NCBI RefSeq assembly: GCF_014195485.1
Contig: NZ_JACIBU010000001.1
Span: 1,550,001-1,614,000 of the forward strand
Length of the DNA stretch: 64,000 nucleotides
Reading direction: 5' to 3'
DNA from: Modestobacter versicolor
GTDB taxonomy: Bacteria > Actinomycetota > Actinomycetes > Mycobacteriales > Geodermatophilaceae
A program made the position numbers and the translations under genes. Positions 7,908 to 15,704 of this stretch are shown here, piece after piece. Each line of letters opens with the position of its first letter. Positions within the stretch are counted from its first letter, which is position 1. A model generated the notes under the pieces. That model did no database searches. It was not told the DNA's origin and was given only the letters and a program-made list of their open reading frames with translations.

Positions 7908-9089
7908 ATGGGCATGCGCATCGCCACGAACATCGCGGCGCTGGCCGCACACCGATCCGTCTCGTACACCGACCGGGCGATGACCCGGTCCATCGAGACG
8001 CTCTCGTCCGGGTACCGGGTCAACCGGGCAGCCGACGACGCCGCAGGTCTGGCCATCTCCGAGGCCCTGCGCTCCCAGATCGGCGGGATGACCCGGGCCG
8101 TCCGGAACACGCAGGACGGCATCAGTGTCGTGCAGACCGCCGAGGGCGCCCTCGGTGCGACGACCGCCGTCCTCCAGCGCATGCGCGACCTCGCCGTGCA
8201 GGCCGCCAACGACGGGGGGCTCGACAGTGCCGCCCGGGTCGGCATCCAGACCGAGGTGGACCAACTCAAGGCCGAGGTGGACCGGATCGCCCACACCACG
8301 TCCTTCAACGGCAGGGACCTGCTGGACGGCACCTACGCCGGCCTCTTCCAGGTAGGCGCCAACGAGGGCGAGACGATCACCGTGCGTATCGGCACGCGAG
8401 ATCAGGGCCTCGACGTTCCCGGCCTGCAGCTGGCGCCGGTCGATCTCAGGGACGCCGCGGACCTGCCGACGACGGTCGACGCTGCGGTATCCGCGGCCGA
8501 CGGCACCCCCACGGCGGGCCGGCTCAGCGTGGCCGGCGACTTCTCGCAGGCCGACAGCTACACGGCGATGAAGGGCTCCATCGTCTACGCCGGCCGCACG
8601 TTCGACCTGGACAGCGTCGACTACTCGGGGGCAGTGACGGCTCAGCAGCACCTCGACGCCCTGAACACGGCGGCACTGGCCGCGCTCGGGACAAGCGGCT
8701 ACCCGTTCATGGCCACTTCCGGCGAACTGGTGTTCGCCGGCGACACCCCGTCGGGGACCTCCACCGCTGCTGATGCCGCGGCGCTGACCCCCAGCTACGT
8801 CGGGCGGACCGGCGCCGCGGGCGCGCTACCGGTGATCGACCGGGCCCTGGGGCGGGTCTCGTCGACCAGGGCGGACCTCGGCGCCGTGCAGAACCGCATG
8901 GAGCACACCCTCGCCCGGCTGAACGTGTCGATCGAGAACACGGCCGCGGCCGAGTCGCGGATCCGTGACGCCGACATGGCGCAGGAGATGACGACCTTCA
9001 CCCGCAACCAGGTGATGACGCAGGCGGGAACCGCGATGCTGGCTCAGGCGAACCAGACGCCACGGGCCGTGCTCGAGCTGCTGGGCTGA
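7908..9089 (+). CDS. fliC: flagellin
   Basis: This 393-residue protein is the filament subunit, secreted through the flagellar export apparatus. The N-terminal D0/D1 block opens MGMRIATNIAALAAHRSV and includes TLSSGYRVNRAADDAAGL. The C-terminal D1/D0 block contains RMEHTLARLNVSIENT and ends QTPRAVLELLG. Both are textbook flagellin, with a variable middle of roughly 200 residues. ATG 7908 follows GGGGAGG by 6 bases and gives the standard MGxRIxTN start. No motor, hook, chaperone or export gene lies within this window, so this copy is isolated. Two stacked hairpins follow at 9097-9168. Codon use looks slightly less GC-extreme than the ABC operon. Confidence 0.95.
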   Translation: MGMRIATNIAALAAHRSVSYTDRAMTRSIETLSSGYRVNRAADDAAGLAISEALRSQIGGMTRAVRNTQDGISVVQTAEGALGATTAVLQRMRDLAVQAANDGGLDSAARVGIQTEVDQLKAEVDRIAHTTSFNGRDLLDGTYAGLFQVGANEGETITVRIGTRDQGLDVPGLQLAPVDLRDAADLPTTVDAAVSAADGTPTAGRLSVAGDFSQADSYTAMKGSIVYAGRTFDLDSVDYSGAVTAQQHLDALNTAALAALGTSGYPFMATSGELVFAGDTPSGTSTAADAAALTPSYVGRTGAAGALPVIDRALGRVSSTRADLGAVQNRMEHTLARLNVSIENTAAAESRIRDADMAQEMTTFTRNQVMTQAGTAMLAQANQTPRAVLELLG

Positions 9090-9096
9090 TCTCCCA

Positions 9097-9168
9097 ACCC
9101 GTGTGACGGGTGCATCACGTGGGACGGCGGAGGTACCGTGAGACGACACGGTGCCGCAACGTCCCACG
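9097..9168 (+). terminator. two stacked hairpins after flagellin
   Basis: First hairpin: ACCCGT/ACGGGT with a 3-base loop (9097-9111). Second: outer arms CGTGGGACG (9118-9126) and CGTCCCACG (9160-9168), with inner arms ACCGTG/CACGGT. They lie 8-80 bases after the flagellin stop and could end transcription or protect the 3' end. Confidence 0.5.
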
Positions 9169-9199
9169 CTCCGGTGGACGATCTGCCTACCGTCCGTCC

Positions 9200-9406
9200 A
9201 TGCGCGAGAACCGACTCCCCCCGGTCCCCGGCTCCACGGCCCGACTGCACCAGCTGAAGCTGATCGCCGCCGCCCGCGTGAGCGCCGCCCGTTCCACGTC
9301 CCGCGAGCAGGTCACCGACATCGTCCGGGTGACGGTCGACAACGAGGTGGACACCAGCACGTTCCGGGCGATCGTCGACGACGTCGCCCCCGACTCGCTG
9401 CGCTGA
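9200..9406 (+). CDS. hypothetical 68-residue protein
   Basis: This short frame starts at ATG 9200 (MRENRLPPVPGSTARL) and ends APDSLR. It has a basic N-terminal half and an acidic C-terminal half with two predicted helices. It has no cysteines, signal peptide or membrane segment. I do not recognise it. Its position just after flagellin suggests comparison with the anti-sigma factor FlgM or a flagellin chaperone, but I see no convincing FlgM motif. Codon bias is GC-rich and compatible with a real gene, though the ribosome-binding site is weak. Confidence 0.5.
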   Translation: MRENRLPPVPGSTARLHQLKLIAAARVSAARSTSREQVTDIVRVTVDNEVDTSTFRAIVDDVAPDSLR

Positions 9407-9430
9407 CCACGGCGCAGGACCGGCGGGGGC

Positions 9431-9839
9431 GACGGACGAGTCGGCCTGTACGCCGGGTTCTGTCCCCGGGCGCCTCGCGGCGTCCCGATGAGCGGCCATC
9501 CATCTAGGCCTGCCGTTGCCGGCAGGCTCGAGCGGTCCACCCGCAGGCTCGGGCGGGCAGCCCTCGAACGCCTGCGCAGGACGGCGGCGGACCGCCGTCC
9601 CTTTTCGACCTTGCTCCGGGTGGGGTTTACCGAGCCACACCGGTCACCCGGTGTGCGGTGGTCTCTTACACCGCCGTTTCACCCTTACCAGTGCGAGCAC
9701 TGGCGGTCTGTTCTCTGTGGCACTGTCCCGCGGGTCACCCCGGGTCGCTGTTAACGACCACCCTGCCCTGTGGAGCCCGGACGTTCCTCGGCGACGGGGT
9801 CTCCCCCGCCGACGCGACCGCCCAGCCGACTCGTCCGTC
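9431..9839 (-). ncRNA. rnpB: RNase P RNA (class A)
   Basis: The catalytic RNA of ribonuclease P, which matures tRNA 5' ends. On the minus strand the 5' region carries the hallmark GAGGAAxGTCCGGGCTCCAC. The middle carries AACGGCGGTGTAAGAGACC, and the 3' region contains GACAGAACCCGGCGTACAGG. The terminal helix P1 is formed by a perfect 15-bp pairing between 9431-9445 and 9825-9839, which I used to set the ends. The exact mature ends may differ by a few bases. The total of about 409 nucleotides is normal for actinobacterial type A molecules. It is transcribed away from the downstream PIG-L gene and converges with the small gene ending at 9406. Confidence 0.95.
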
Positions 9840-9862
9840 GTGCCCAGCAGTCTAGGGGGTGC

Positions 9863-10582
9863 TCATCCCCAGAAGAGCCGGAAGCCGACCCGGCGGCGTC
9901 CGTCCTCGGTCAGCGTCGACATGTCGATGACCTGCTGGGCCTGCTCCTCGACCGGCACGTCCGACAGCAGCTCGAGGTACCGGCGGTGCTCGGTCAGGGA
10001 GCGGACGGCCGCGTCGACCTGCCCCTCCACCGCCACCTCGTGCGGCGGGTCGGACGGCTCCTGCACCGCGATGTACTGCACGCCCGTCCACCGCGGCTCG
10101 GCCAGGTCCCGGAAGATCCACTCGTTCGCCGCGTCCGCGACGGCGTCGAGCACGCACTGGCCCAGGGCCTGGTGGTCGGCGGAGTTCAGGTAGGCCGGCG
10201 ACACCCCCGGCGGGGTCCAGGTCGGCCCGAAGTACCCGGTGACGACCAGCTCCGGCCGGTGCCGGCGGATCGCCGCGGCGAGGTCCCGCCGCAGCTCCGG
10301 GCCCGCCACGAGCACGCCGTCCCGGTGGTCGAGGAACTCGACCTCGGTGACGCCGACGACGGCGGCCGACCGCCGCTCCTCCTCCTCCCGCAGCGGCCCG
10401 GCGGTCTCCGGCGGCACGCCCTCCATGCCGGCCTCGCCGCGGGTGGCCAGCACGTAGTGCACGTCCTTGCCCGCCGCCGTCCAGACCGCGACCGCCGCCG
10501 CGATGCCGTACTCGATGTCGTCGGGGTGGGCGGCCACGACGAGGGCGCGCTGCCAGTCGTCGGGCATCGGGGAGGTCGCCAT
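9863..10582 (-). CDS. PIG-L family deacetylase
   Basis: A 239-residue cytosolic zinc hydrolase of the LmbE/PIG-L superfamily, which removes acetyl groups from N-acetylglucosamine-type substrates. The metal-binding AHPDD motif is at residues about 18-22, and the second motif is in SADHQALGQ (His) near residue 137. Family members include MshB and Mca of mycothiol metabolism. This protein has a divergent C-terminus, so its substrate is uncertain. It lies 19 bases downstream of the MFS pump gene on the same strand, with a small hairpin in between, so co-transcription with partial termination is possible. Confidence 0.85.
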   Translation of the reverse strand: MATSPMPDDWQRALVVAAHPDDIEYGIAAAVAVWTAAGKDVHYVLATRGEAGMEGVPPETAGPLREEEERRSAAVVGVTEVEFLDHRDGVLVAGPELRRDLAAAIRRHRPELVVTGYFGPTWTPPGVSPAYLNSADHQALGQCVLDAVADAANEWIFRDLAEPRWTGVQYIAVQEPSDPPHEVAVEGQVDAAVRSLTEHRRYLELLSDVPVEEQAQQVIDMSTLTEDGRRRVGFRLFWG

Positions 10583-10593
10583 GCGGGGAGTCT

Positions 10594-10610
10594 GCCCGCT
10601 CTCAGCGGGC
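10594..10610 (-). terminator. short hairpin across the MFS stop codon
   Basis: 7-bp arms GCCCGCT/AGCGGGC with a 3-base loop, at the MFS stop and immediately before the PIG-L ribosome-binding region. It could attenuate read-through or simply reflect codon bias. Confidence 0.35.
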
Positions 10611-12122
10611 GGTGGCAGGCTCCGACTGCGCGCCGGCCGGCCGGCCGCTGGACGGCGCCGCGGCCCGCACCAGCCAGAGCACCAGCACGCCCCCGAGCAG
10701 GCCGGCGCCGCCGCAGACCAGGAAGACGTCGCGCAGGCCGCTGGCGTAGGCGGTGCCCAGCAGGTCGGCGAGCCCCGCCCGGTCCGCGGCGGGCGCCGAG
10801 CCGATCAGCTGGCCGGCCTGCCCGGCGGTCAGCGCCGAGGCGGTGCCGGGGGCGTCCGGCGCCCCGCCGTCGCGCAGCGACGCGGTGGCCTGCGCGGTGA
10901 AGACGCTGCCCAGCACGGCGACGCCGAGCGCGAAGCCGAGCTGCCGGAAGGTGTTCACCGCACCCGAGGCCATCCCGCTGCGCTCGCGCGGGACGGCGGC
11001 CAGGGCGGCGGAGGCCAGCGTCGGGTTCGCCATGCCCACCCCGGCGCCGAGCACGGCGAGGCCGGGCACCAGCACCCGCCAGGTCGAGTCGGCGCCGACC
11101 AGGGCGAGCAGCAGCCCACCGGCCCCGACCAGCAGCAGCCCCCCGCCGAGCACCAGCCGCGGCGGCCGGTCCGTCAGCGACCGCCCGGCGACGGCGGCGA
11201 CCCCGAAGCTCAGCGCCGACAGCGGGATGAAGACGCAGCCGGCCTGCAGCGGCGACAGCCCGCCGATCGACTGCAGCCACAGCGACATGTAGATCAGCGA
11301 GGCGAACGCCGCGGCGTTGAGCAGCAGCGCGCCCAGCATGATCCCGGTGAACGAGCGGCTGCGGAACAGCCCGACGTCGAGCATCGGGTCCGACCGGCGG
11401 GCCTCGACGACGACCCAGCCGGCCAGGACGAGCAGGCCCGCGGCGATCGGCCCCCAGGAAGCGGGCTGCCCCCAGCCGTCGGCGGCGGCGCGCACCAGGC
11501 CGAAGACGAGGCCCCCGGCGCCGAGGCTGAACAGCGCGATCCCGGGGACGTCGGGCCGCGGCGCCCCCGGCTGCCGGGCCTCCTGCACCGCGGTGAGGGT
11601 GAGCACCACGGCGAACACGGTCACCGGCAGGTTGACGAAGAAGATCCAGCGCCAGGACAGCTCGGTGAGGGCGCCGCCCAGGATGGGGCCCAGCGCCGCG
11701 GAGGCACCGACCACCGCACCCCAGATGCCGAACGCCGTCCCGCGGTCCCGGCCCTCGTAGCTGGTGTTGATCAGCGCGATCGTGGTGGCGAACATGACCG
11801 CCCCGCCGATGCCCTGCAACCCACGGGCGGCGATGAGCAGACCGGCGTCCGGGGCGAGCCCGGAGGCCAGCGACGCCACCGCGAAGAGCACCAGCCCGAT
11901 CAGGTAGAGCTTCCGCCGGCCGTAGAGGTCGGCCAGCGACCCGGCACCCAGCACCAGCGCGGCCAGGGCCAGCGCGTAGACGTCGACGACCCACTGCAGC
12001 TGGCCGAAGCTCGTCTGCAGGTCGGTGGCCATGTCGGGCAGGGCGACGTTCACGATCGTGACGTCGATCAGGAGCATGAACGTGCCGGTGCAGATCGCGA
12101 CCAGCGGCAACCACTTGCGCAT
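10602..12122 (-). CDS. MFS drug efflux transporter, DHA2 (14-helix) family
   Basis: A 506-residue integral membrane antiporter. The N-terminus MRKWLPLVAICTGTFMLLID leads into the DHA2 motif VTIVNVALPDM. Motif A-like GSLADLYGRRK follows, then ARGLQGIGGAVMF and GPILGGALTELSWRWIFFVN, all diagnostic of the EmrB/QacA group. Length and spacing fit 14 helices. Drug or metabolite efflux is the family function; the substrate is unknown. The divergent Lrp-type regulator at 12219 and the perfect inverted repeat at 12136-12157, 14 bases before this start codon, make local control very likely. Confidence 0.92.
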   Translation of the reverse strand: MRKWLPLVAICTGTFMLLIDVTIVNVALPDMATDLQTSFGQLQWVVDVYALALAALVLGAGSLADLYGRRKLYLIGLVLFAVASLASGLAPDAGLLIAARGLQGIGGAVMFATTIALINTSYEGRDRGTAFGIWGAVVGASAALGPILGGALTELSWRWIFFVNLPVTVFAVVLTLTAVQEARQPGAPRPDVPGIALFSLGAGGLVFGLVRAAADGWGQPASWGPIAAGLLVLAGWVVVEARRSDPMLDVGLFRSRSFTGIMLGALLLNAAAFASLIYMSLWLQSIGGLSPLQAGCVFIPLSALSFGVAAVAGRSLTDRPPRLVLGGGLLLVGAGGLLLALVGADSTWRVLVPGLAVLGAGVGMANPTLASAALAAVPRERSGMASGAVNTFRQLGFALGVAVLGSVFTAQATASLRDGGAPDAPGTASALTAGQAGQLIGSAPAADRAGLADLLGTAYASGLRDVFLVCGGAGLLGGVLVLWLVRAAAPSSGRPAGAQSEPATAR

Positions 12123-12135
12123 GGCACCACTCTGC

Positions 12136-12157
12136 GGTCGGTGGCGCACCACCGACC
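12136..12157. promoter_or_regulatory. candidate operator between MFS and Lrp-type genes
   Basis: Perfect 9-bp inverted repeat GGTCGGTGG/CCACCGACC with a 4-base spacer, in the 96-base divergent intergenic region close to the MFS start. This placement suits repression of the pump by the adjacent regulator. A second, weaker repeat GATCC/GGATC lies about 15 bases nearer the regulator. Confidence 0.55.
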
Positions 12158-12218
12158 AATCGAGCCGCCGATCCTGCCGGGATCCTCCACGCACAGCCGC
12201 GTCAGGGAGGATGGTGCC

Positions 12219-13217
12219 GTGATCGACGCCATCGACCGCCAGATCGTGCACGCGATGCAGGTCGACGGCCGTGCCCCGTTCAGCCGGGTGGCCGCCGTGC
12301 TGGGGGTCTCGGAGCAGACGGTCGCCCGGCGCTGGCGGCGGCTGCGGGCCGACGGCGTCGTCCGGGTGCTGGGCCTGACCACCCCGGAGGCCACCGAGCC
12401 GAGCTGGCACATCCGGGTGCGCGTGCAGCCGGCGGCAGCGGGCGCGGTGGCCGACGCGCTGGCCCGCCGTCCGGACGTCTCCTGGGTGAGCCTCACCGCC
12501 GGCGGCGCGGAGATCACCTGCTCGACCAAGCCGCGCACGCCCCGGCAGCGCGACGCCCTGCTGCTGGACCGGCTGCCGCGCACGGTCCAGGTGATCGACC
12601 TGACCGCCTTCTCGGTGCTGCACGCCTACGTCGGCGGACCCTACGAGTGGACCGGCTTCGAGGACCCGCTGACCGACGAGCAGATCGCCGCCCTCACCCC
12701 CGAGCAGCCCCGGACGGCGAGCCCCCCGCTGGCGCTGGACCCCGAGGACGAGCTCCTGCTCGCCGCGCTGGCCACCGACGGCCGGCTGAGCTACGCCGAG
12801 CTCGCCGGGGTGACCGGCTGGTCGGAGAGCCGGGTGGCCCGGCGGGTCGACGCGCTGCGCGCGGCCGGGACCCTCTACTTCGACCTGGAGATCGCCAGCG
12901 AGCTGCTCGGCCACCCGGTGAGCGCCCTGCTCTGGCTCGGGGTGGCGCCGGCCGACATCGCCCACGTCGGGGAGTCGCTGGCCCGCGAGCCGGAGACCGC
13001 CTTCACCGCGGTGGTCACCGGCCCGGTCAACCTGATGGTGGCGGTGACCTGCCGGGACACCGCGCACCTGTACCGCTTCCTCACCGACCGGGTCGGCGCG
13101 CTGCCGGTGCGCACCCTGGAGACCTCGACCGTGCTGCGGCGGGTCAAGCAGGCCGGCAGCCTGATGGACGGCCCGCGGCTCACCGACCCCGAGCCCCCGC
13201 CGGTCCGCGGCCGCTAG
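12219..13217 (+). CDS. double-length Lrp/AsnC family transcriptional regulator
   Basis: A 332-residue DNA-binding protein, about twice the usual Lrp length. It has two consecutive AsnC-type helix-turn-helix/ligand units: one beginning VIDAIDRQIVHAMQVDG (residues 1-60) and another beginning near residue 170 with DPEDELLLAALATDGRLSY. Each is followed by an alpha/beta ligand-binding-like segment. Tandem Lrp proteins of this type occur in actinobacteria and usually control a neighbouring gene. GTG 12219 is chosen because AGGGAGG lies 8 bases upstream and the frame then starts at the conserved DxxDRQI. It is divergent from the MFS gene. Its TAG shares the sequence CTAG with the stop of the convergent DoxX gene. 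Confidence 0.88.
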   Translation: MIDAIDRQIVHAMQVDGRAPFSRVAAVLGVSEQTVARRWRRLRADGVVRVLGLTTPEATEPSWHIRVRVQPAAAGAVADALARRPDVSWVSLTAGGAEITCSTKPRTPRQRDALLLDRLPRTVQVIDLTAFSVLHAYVGGPYEWTGFEDPLTDEQIAALTPEQPRTASPPLALDPEDELLLAALATDGRLSYAELAGVTGWSESRVARRVDALRAAGTLYFDLEIASELLGHPVSALLWLGVAPADIAHVGESLAREPETAFTAVVTGPVNLMVAVTCRDTAHLYRFLTDRVGALPVRTLETSTVLRRVKQAGSLMDGPRLTDPEPPPVRGR

Positions 13218-13567
13218 CGCGGGCGGGCGACCCGCAGCGCGGCCTGCAGCATCGGCAGCTGGAACGGGATGCGGGCGACCGCCGCCGCCAGCTTCGCCCC
13301 GCGCAGCACCCGCAGGGTCTGCAGGTGGGCGGGGAGCACCCCGACCAGCACCGCCACCGCCGCCCAGCCCCCGGCGCGGCGGGTCGCCGGCACCGCCAGC
13401 AGGGCCGCGGTGGCCAGCTCGGCCACGCCGCTGCCGGTCACCCACGGCCGGGCCGGGCCGAGCTCCGGCGGGATCATCCAGTCGTAGGTCTGCGGCCGGA
13501 CCAGGTGCAGCACCCCGCTACCGGCCATGCCCGTCGCGATGGCCAGCGCCTGCACGTCTCCCCGCAT
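13214..13567 (-). CDS. DoxX-like small membrane protein
   Basis: A 117-residue protein with four hydrophobic segments (including LAIATGMAGSGVLHLV, GVAELATAALLAVPAT and WAAVAVLVGVLPAHL). It carries a PxxYDWMIPPEL element between helices one and two, typical of DoxX/DUF4267-type proteins. Related mycobacterial DoxX takes part in a membrane oxidoreductase complex in the oxidative-stress response, but this protein is smaller and the role is not established. Start ATG 13567 is only 24 bases from the divergent TauE gene, so one or both transcripts are probably leaderless. Confidence 0.7.
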   Translation of the reverse strand: MRGDVQALAIATGMAGSGVLHLVRPQTYDWMIPPELGPARPWVTGSGVAELATAALLAVPATRRAGGWAAVAVLVGVLPAHLQTLRVLRGAKLAAAVARIPFQLPMLQAALRVARPR

Positions 13568-13591
13568 GCGCACACCGTAGGGTCCGCTGTC

Positions 13592-14347
13592 GTGTCCGCT
13601 GTCGACCTCCTCATCGCTGCCGGGGTCGCGCTGCTGGCCGGCGGGATCAACTCCATCGCCGGGGGCGGCTCGCTGATCCTCTTCCCCACCCTGGTCGGGC
13701 TGGGCCTGGGCACCGTGCAGGCGAACGTCACCAACTCCATCGCCCAGTGGCCGGGCTACGTCGGCGGGGTGCTCGGCTTCCGCGCGGAGTACGCCGGGCA
13801 GCGCGGCCGGCTGGTGCGGTTCGGCGCGACTGCGGTCGTCGGCGGCACGGCGGGCTCGATCCTGCTGCTCACCACCCCCAGCGAGGCCTTCGACGCCGTC
13901 GTCCCGGTGCTGGTGTTCCTGGCCAGCGTCCTGCTGGCGTTCCAGCCGCTGATCACCCGGCGGCTCCGGACGCGGGAGGACGGCGGCCGCACCGGCGACC
14001 CGGTCTGGCTCTACGTCGCGCTGTTCCTGGCCACCGTCTACGGCGGCTACTTCGGCGGCGCGCTCGGCGTCATCCTGGTCGGCGTCCTCGGGTTGGGACT
14101 GGGCCGGCTCAAGTTGGCCAACGCGATGAAGAGCGCGATCTCGCTGGTGACCGCCACGGTGACCGTGGTCGTCTTCGGCATCTGGGCCGACGTCGCCTGG
14201 GAGTACGTGGCGGTCTGCGCCCCGGCGAGCCTGCTCGGCGGCTTCCTCGGCGCCAAGGTCGCCACCCGGATCCCGAGCACACCGCTGCGGGTGCTCATCG
14301 TGACCTTCGGCGTCGCGGTCTCGGTCTACCTCTTCCTGCGCAGCTGA
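13592..14347 (+). CDS. TauE/SafE family (sulfite exporter-like) membrane protein
   Basis: A 251-residue integral membrane protein. It starts VSAVDLLIAAGVALLAGGI and contains INSIAGGGSLILFP, the hallmark of TauE/SafE (DUF81), then a second GGYFGGALGVILVG repeat. About eight helices are visible in two homologous halves. Family members are proposed to export sulfite, sulfoacetate or other organosulfur anions; no sulfur gene is adjacent, so the substrate is open. GTG 13592 is the first start after the divergent DoxX start. It is followed 13 bases later by the next permease gene, suggesting a two-gene transcript. Confidence 0.88.
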   Translation: MSAVDLLIAAGVALLAGGINSIAGGGSLILFPTLVGLGLGTVQANVTNSIAQWPGYVGGVLGFRAEYAGQRGRLVRFGATAVVGGTAGSILLLTTPSEAFDAVVPVLVFLASVLLAFQPLITRRLRTREDGGRTGDPVWLYVALFLATVYGGYFGGALGVILVGVLGLGLGRLKLANAMKSAISLVTATVTVVVFGIWADVAWEYVAVCAPASLLGGFLGAKVATRIPSTPLRVLIVTFGVAVSVYLFLRS

Positions 14348-14360
14348 CCGGCCGCACCGC

Positions 14361-15599
14361 GTGTCCGACCCCGTCGCCCTGCTGCTGGCTGCCCTGCTGC
14401 TGGCCGGCACCCTCGCCGCGGCGGCAGCCGACTCCCCCCGGCTGCCACCAGCGGTGATCGCGGTGCCCGGTGCCCTGCTGCTGGCCGGGCTGGGCGCGGT
14501 CGGCTGGGACGACGCCGCGGCGACCCTGCGGGAGGTCGGCCCGACGGTCGCCTTCCTGGTCGTCGTGCTGCTGCTGGCCGACCTCGCCGACCGGGAGGGG
14601 CTGTTCGGCTGGGCGGCCGCCGTGACGGCCCGGCAGGCGGGCAGCTCGGCGCAGGGGCTGCTGGCCCGGGTGTTCGTGCTGGCCGCGGCGGTCACCGCGG
14701 TGCTGAGCCTGGACGCCACCGTCGTGCTGCTCACCCCGGTGGTGGTCGCCCTCGCCCGCCACCTGCGGGTGCCGGTGGGGCCGCACGGCTACGCCGTCGG
14801 GCACCTGGCCAACAGCGCCTCGCTGCTGCTGCCGGTGTCCAACCTGACCAACCTGCTCGCGGTGGCGGCCACCGGGCTGTCGTTCGTGCACTTCGCCGGG
14901 CTGATGGTGCTGCCGCAGGTGGCCGCGCTCGCGCTGGAGTACCTGGTGCTGCGCCGGCTGTTCCGCGCCGACCTCCGGGACGCGATCGACGCCCCGGTGC
15001 ACGACGTCCCGCCGGCACCGGTGCTGGCGCTGGCCGTGGTCGGGGCCACCGTGGCGGGGTTCGCCGTCGCGTCCCTGGTCGGCGTCGGACCGGTGTGGCC
15101 GGCCACTGCGGGCGTCGTCGTCCTCGCCGTCCGGCAGCTCGTCGCCGGCCGCACCCGGGTGCCCGACCTGGTGCGCGCGGCGAACCTGCCCTTCGGCCTG
15201 TTCGTGCTGGGGCTGGCGGTGCTGGTGCTGGTGCTGCGGCAGCACGGCCTGGAGGCCCTGCTCGGCGACCTGCTGCCCCGCGGCGACGGGCTGCTCGCGC
15301 TGCTGGCGGTCGTCGGGATCGCCGCGCTGCTGGCCAACCTGGTCAACAACCTGCCGGCGACGCTGGCGCTGCTGCCGGTGGCCGCAGTGGGTGGCGTGCC
15401 GACGGTGCTCGCGGTGCTGATCGGGGTGAACCTCGGCCCCAACCTCACCTACGCCGGGTCGCTGGCCAACCTGCTGTGGCGGCGGGTGCTCGGCGCCGAC
15501 GCCCCCGGCGCGGTCCGGTTCAGCGCCGTCGGGCTGGCGACCGTGCCGCTCACCCTGGTCGGCGCCACCGCCGCGCTGTGGCTGGCGCTGCTGGTCTGA
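14361..15599 (+). CDS. ArsB/NhaD (SLC13-like) anion or sodium permease
   Basis: A 412-residue polytopic membrane protein (about 11 helices). It contains SLDATVVLLTPVVVALARHL in the first half and LLANLVNNLPATLALLP in the second, the paired re-entrant motifs of the ArsB/NhaD superfamily. NLGPNLTYAGSLANLLW near the C-terminus is also typical of ArsB. Arsenite export is one possibility, but no arsR, arsC or other arsenic gene is present, so general anion or Na+/H+ transport is equally possible. The start is GTG, 13 bases after TauE/SafE. The long palindrome at 15605-15701 follows the stop. Confidence 0.85.
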   Translation: MSDPVALLLAALLLAGTLAAAAADSPRLPPAVIAVPGALLLAGLGAVGWDDAAATLREVGPTVAFLVVVLLLADLADREGLFGWAAAVTARQAGSSAQGLLARVFVLAAAVTAVLSLDATVVLLTPVVVALARHLRVPVGPHGYAVGHLANSASLLLPVSNLTNLLAVAATGLSFVHFAGLMVLPQVAALALEYLVLRRLFRADLRDAIDAPVHDVPPAPVLALAVVGATVAGFAVASLVGVGPVWPATAGVVVLAVRQLVAGRTRVPDLVRAANLPFGLFVLGLAVLVLVLRQHGLEALLGDLLPRGDGLLALLAVVGIAALLANLVNNLPATLALLPVAAVGGVPTVLAVLIGVNLGPNLTYAGSLANLLWRRVLGADAPGAVRFSAVGLATVPLTLVGATAALWLALLV

Positions 15600-15604
15600 C
15601 GTCG

Positions 15605-15701
15605 GCCCGCCCCCGCGTTGATCATGGGCGTTCTGCCGCTCGGCGCGCCGGGCCCGGGCGTGTCACCGGGCAGCACGCCCATGATCAACGGACGGGCGGG
15701 C
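15605..15701. repeat. long imperfect palindrome between convergent genes
   Basis: The core arms CGTTGATCATGGGCGT (15616-15631) and ACGCCCATGATCAACG (15675-15690) are a perfect 16-bp inverted repeat. After a 3-base mismatch they are extended outward by GCCCGCCC/GGGCGGGC and inward by CTGCC/GGCAG. It lies between the stops at 15599 and 15705. It may act as a bidirectional terminator or be a dispersed palindromic (REP-like) element. Confidence 0.65.
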
Positions 15702-15704
15702 CCG

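Noticed and set aside
9437..9850. Several overlapping ORFs in the RNase P region
   Set aside because: RNase P RNA motifs and the perfect P1 helix explain the sequence. The peptides have no family features.
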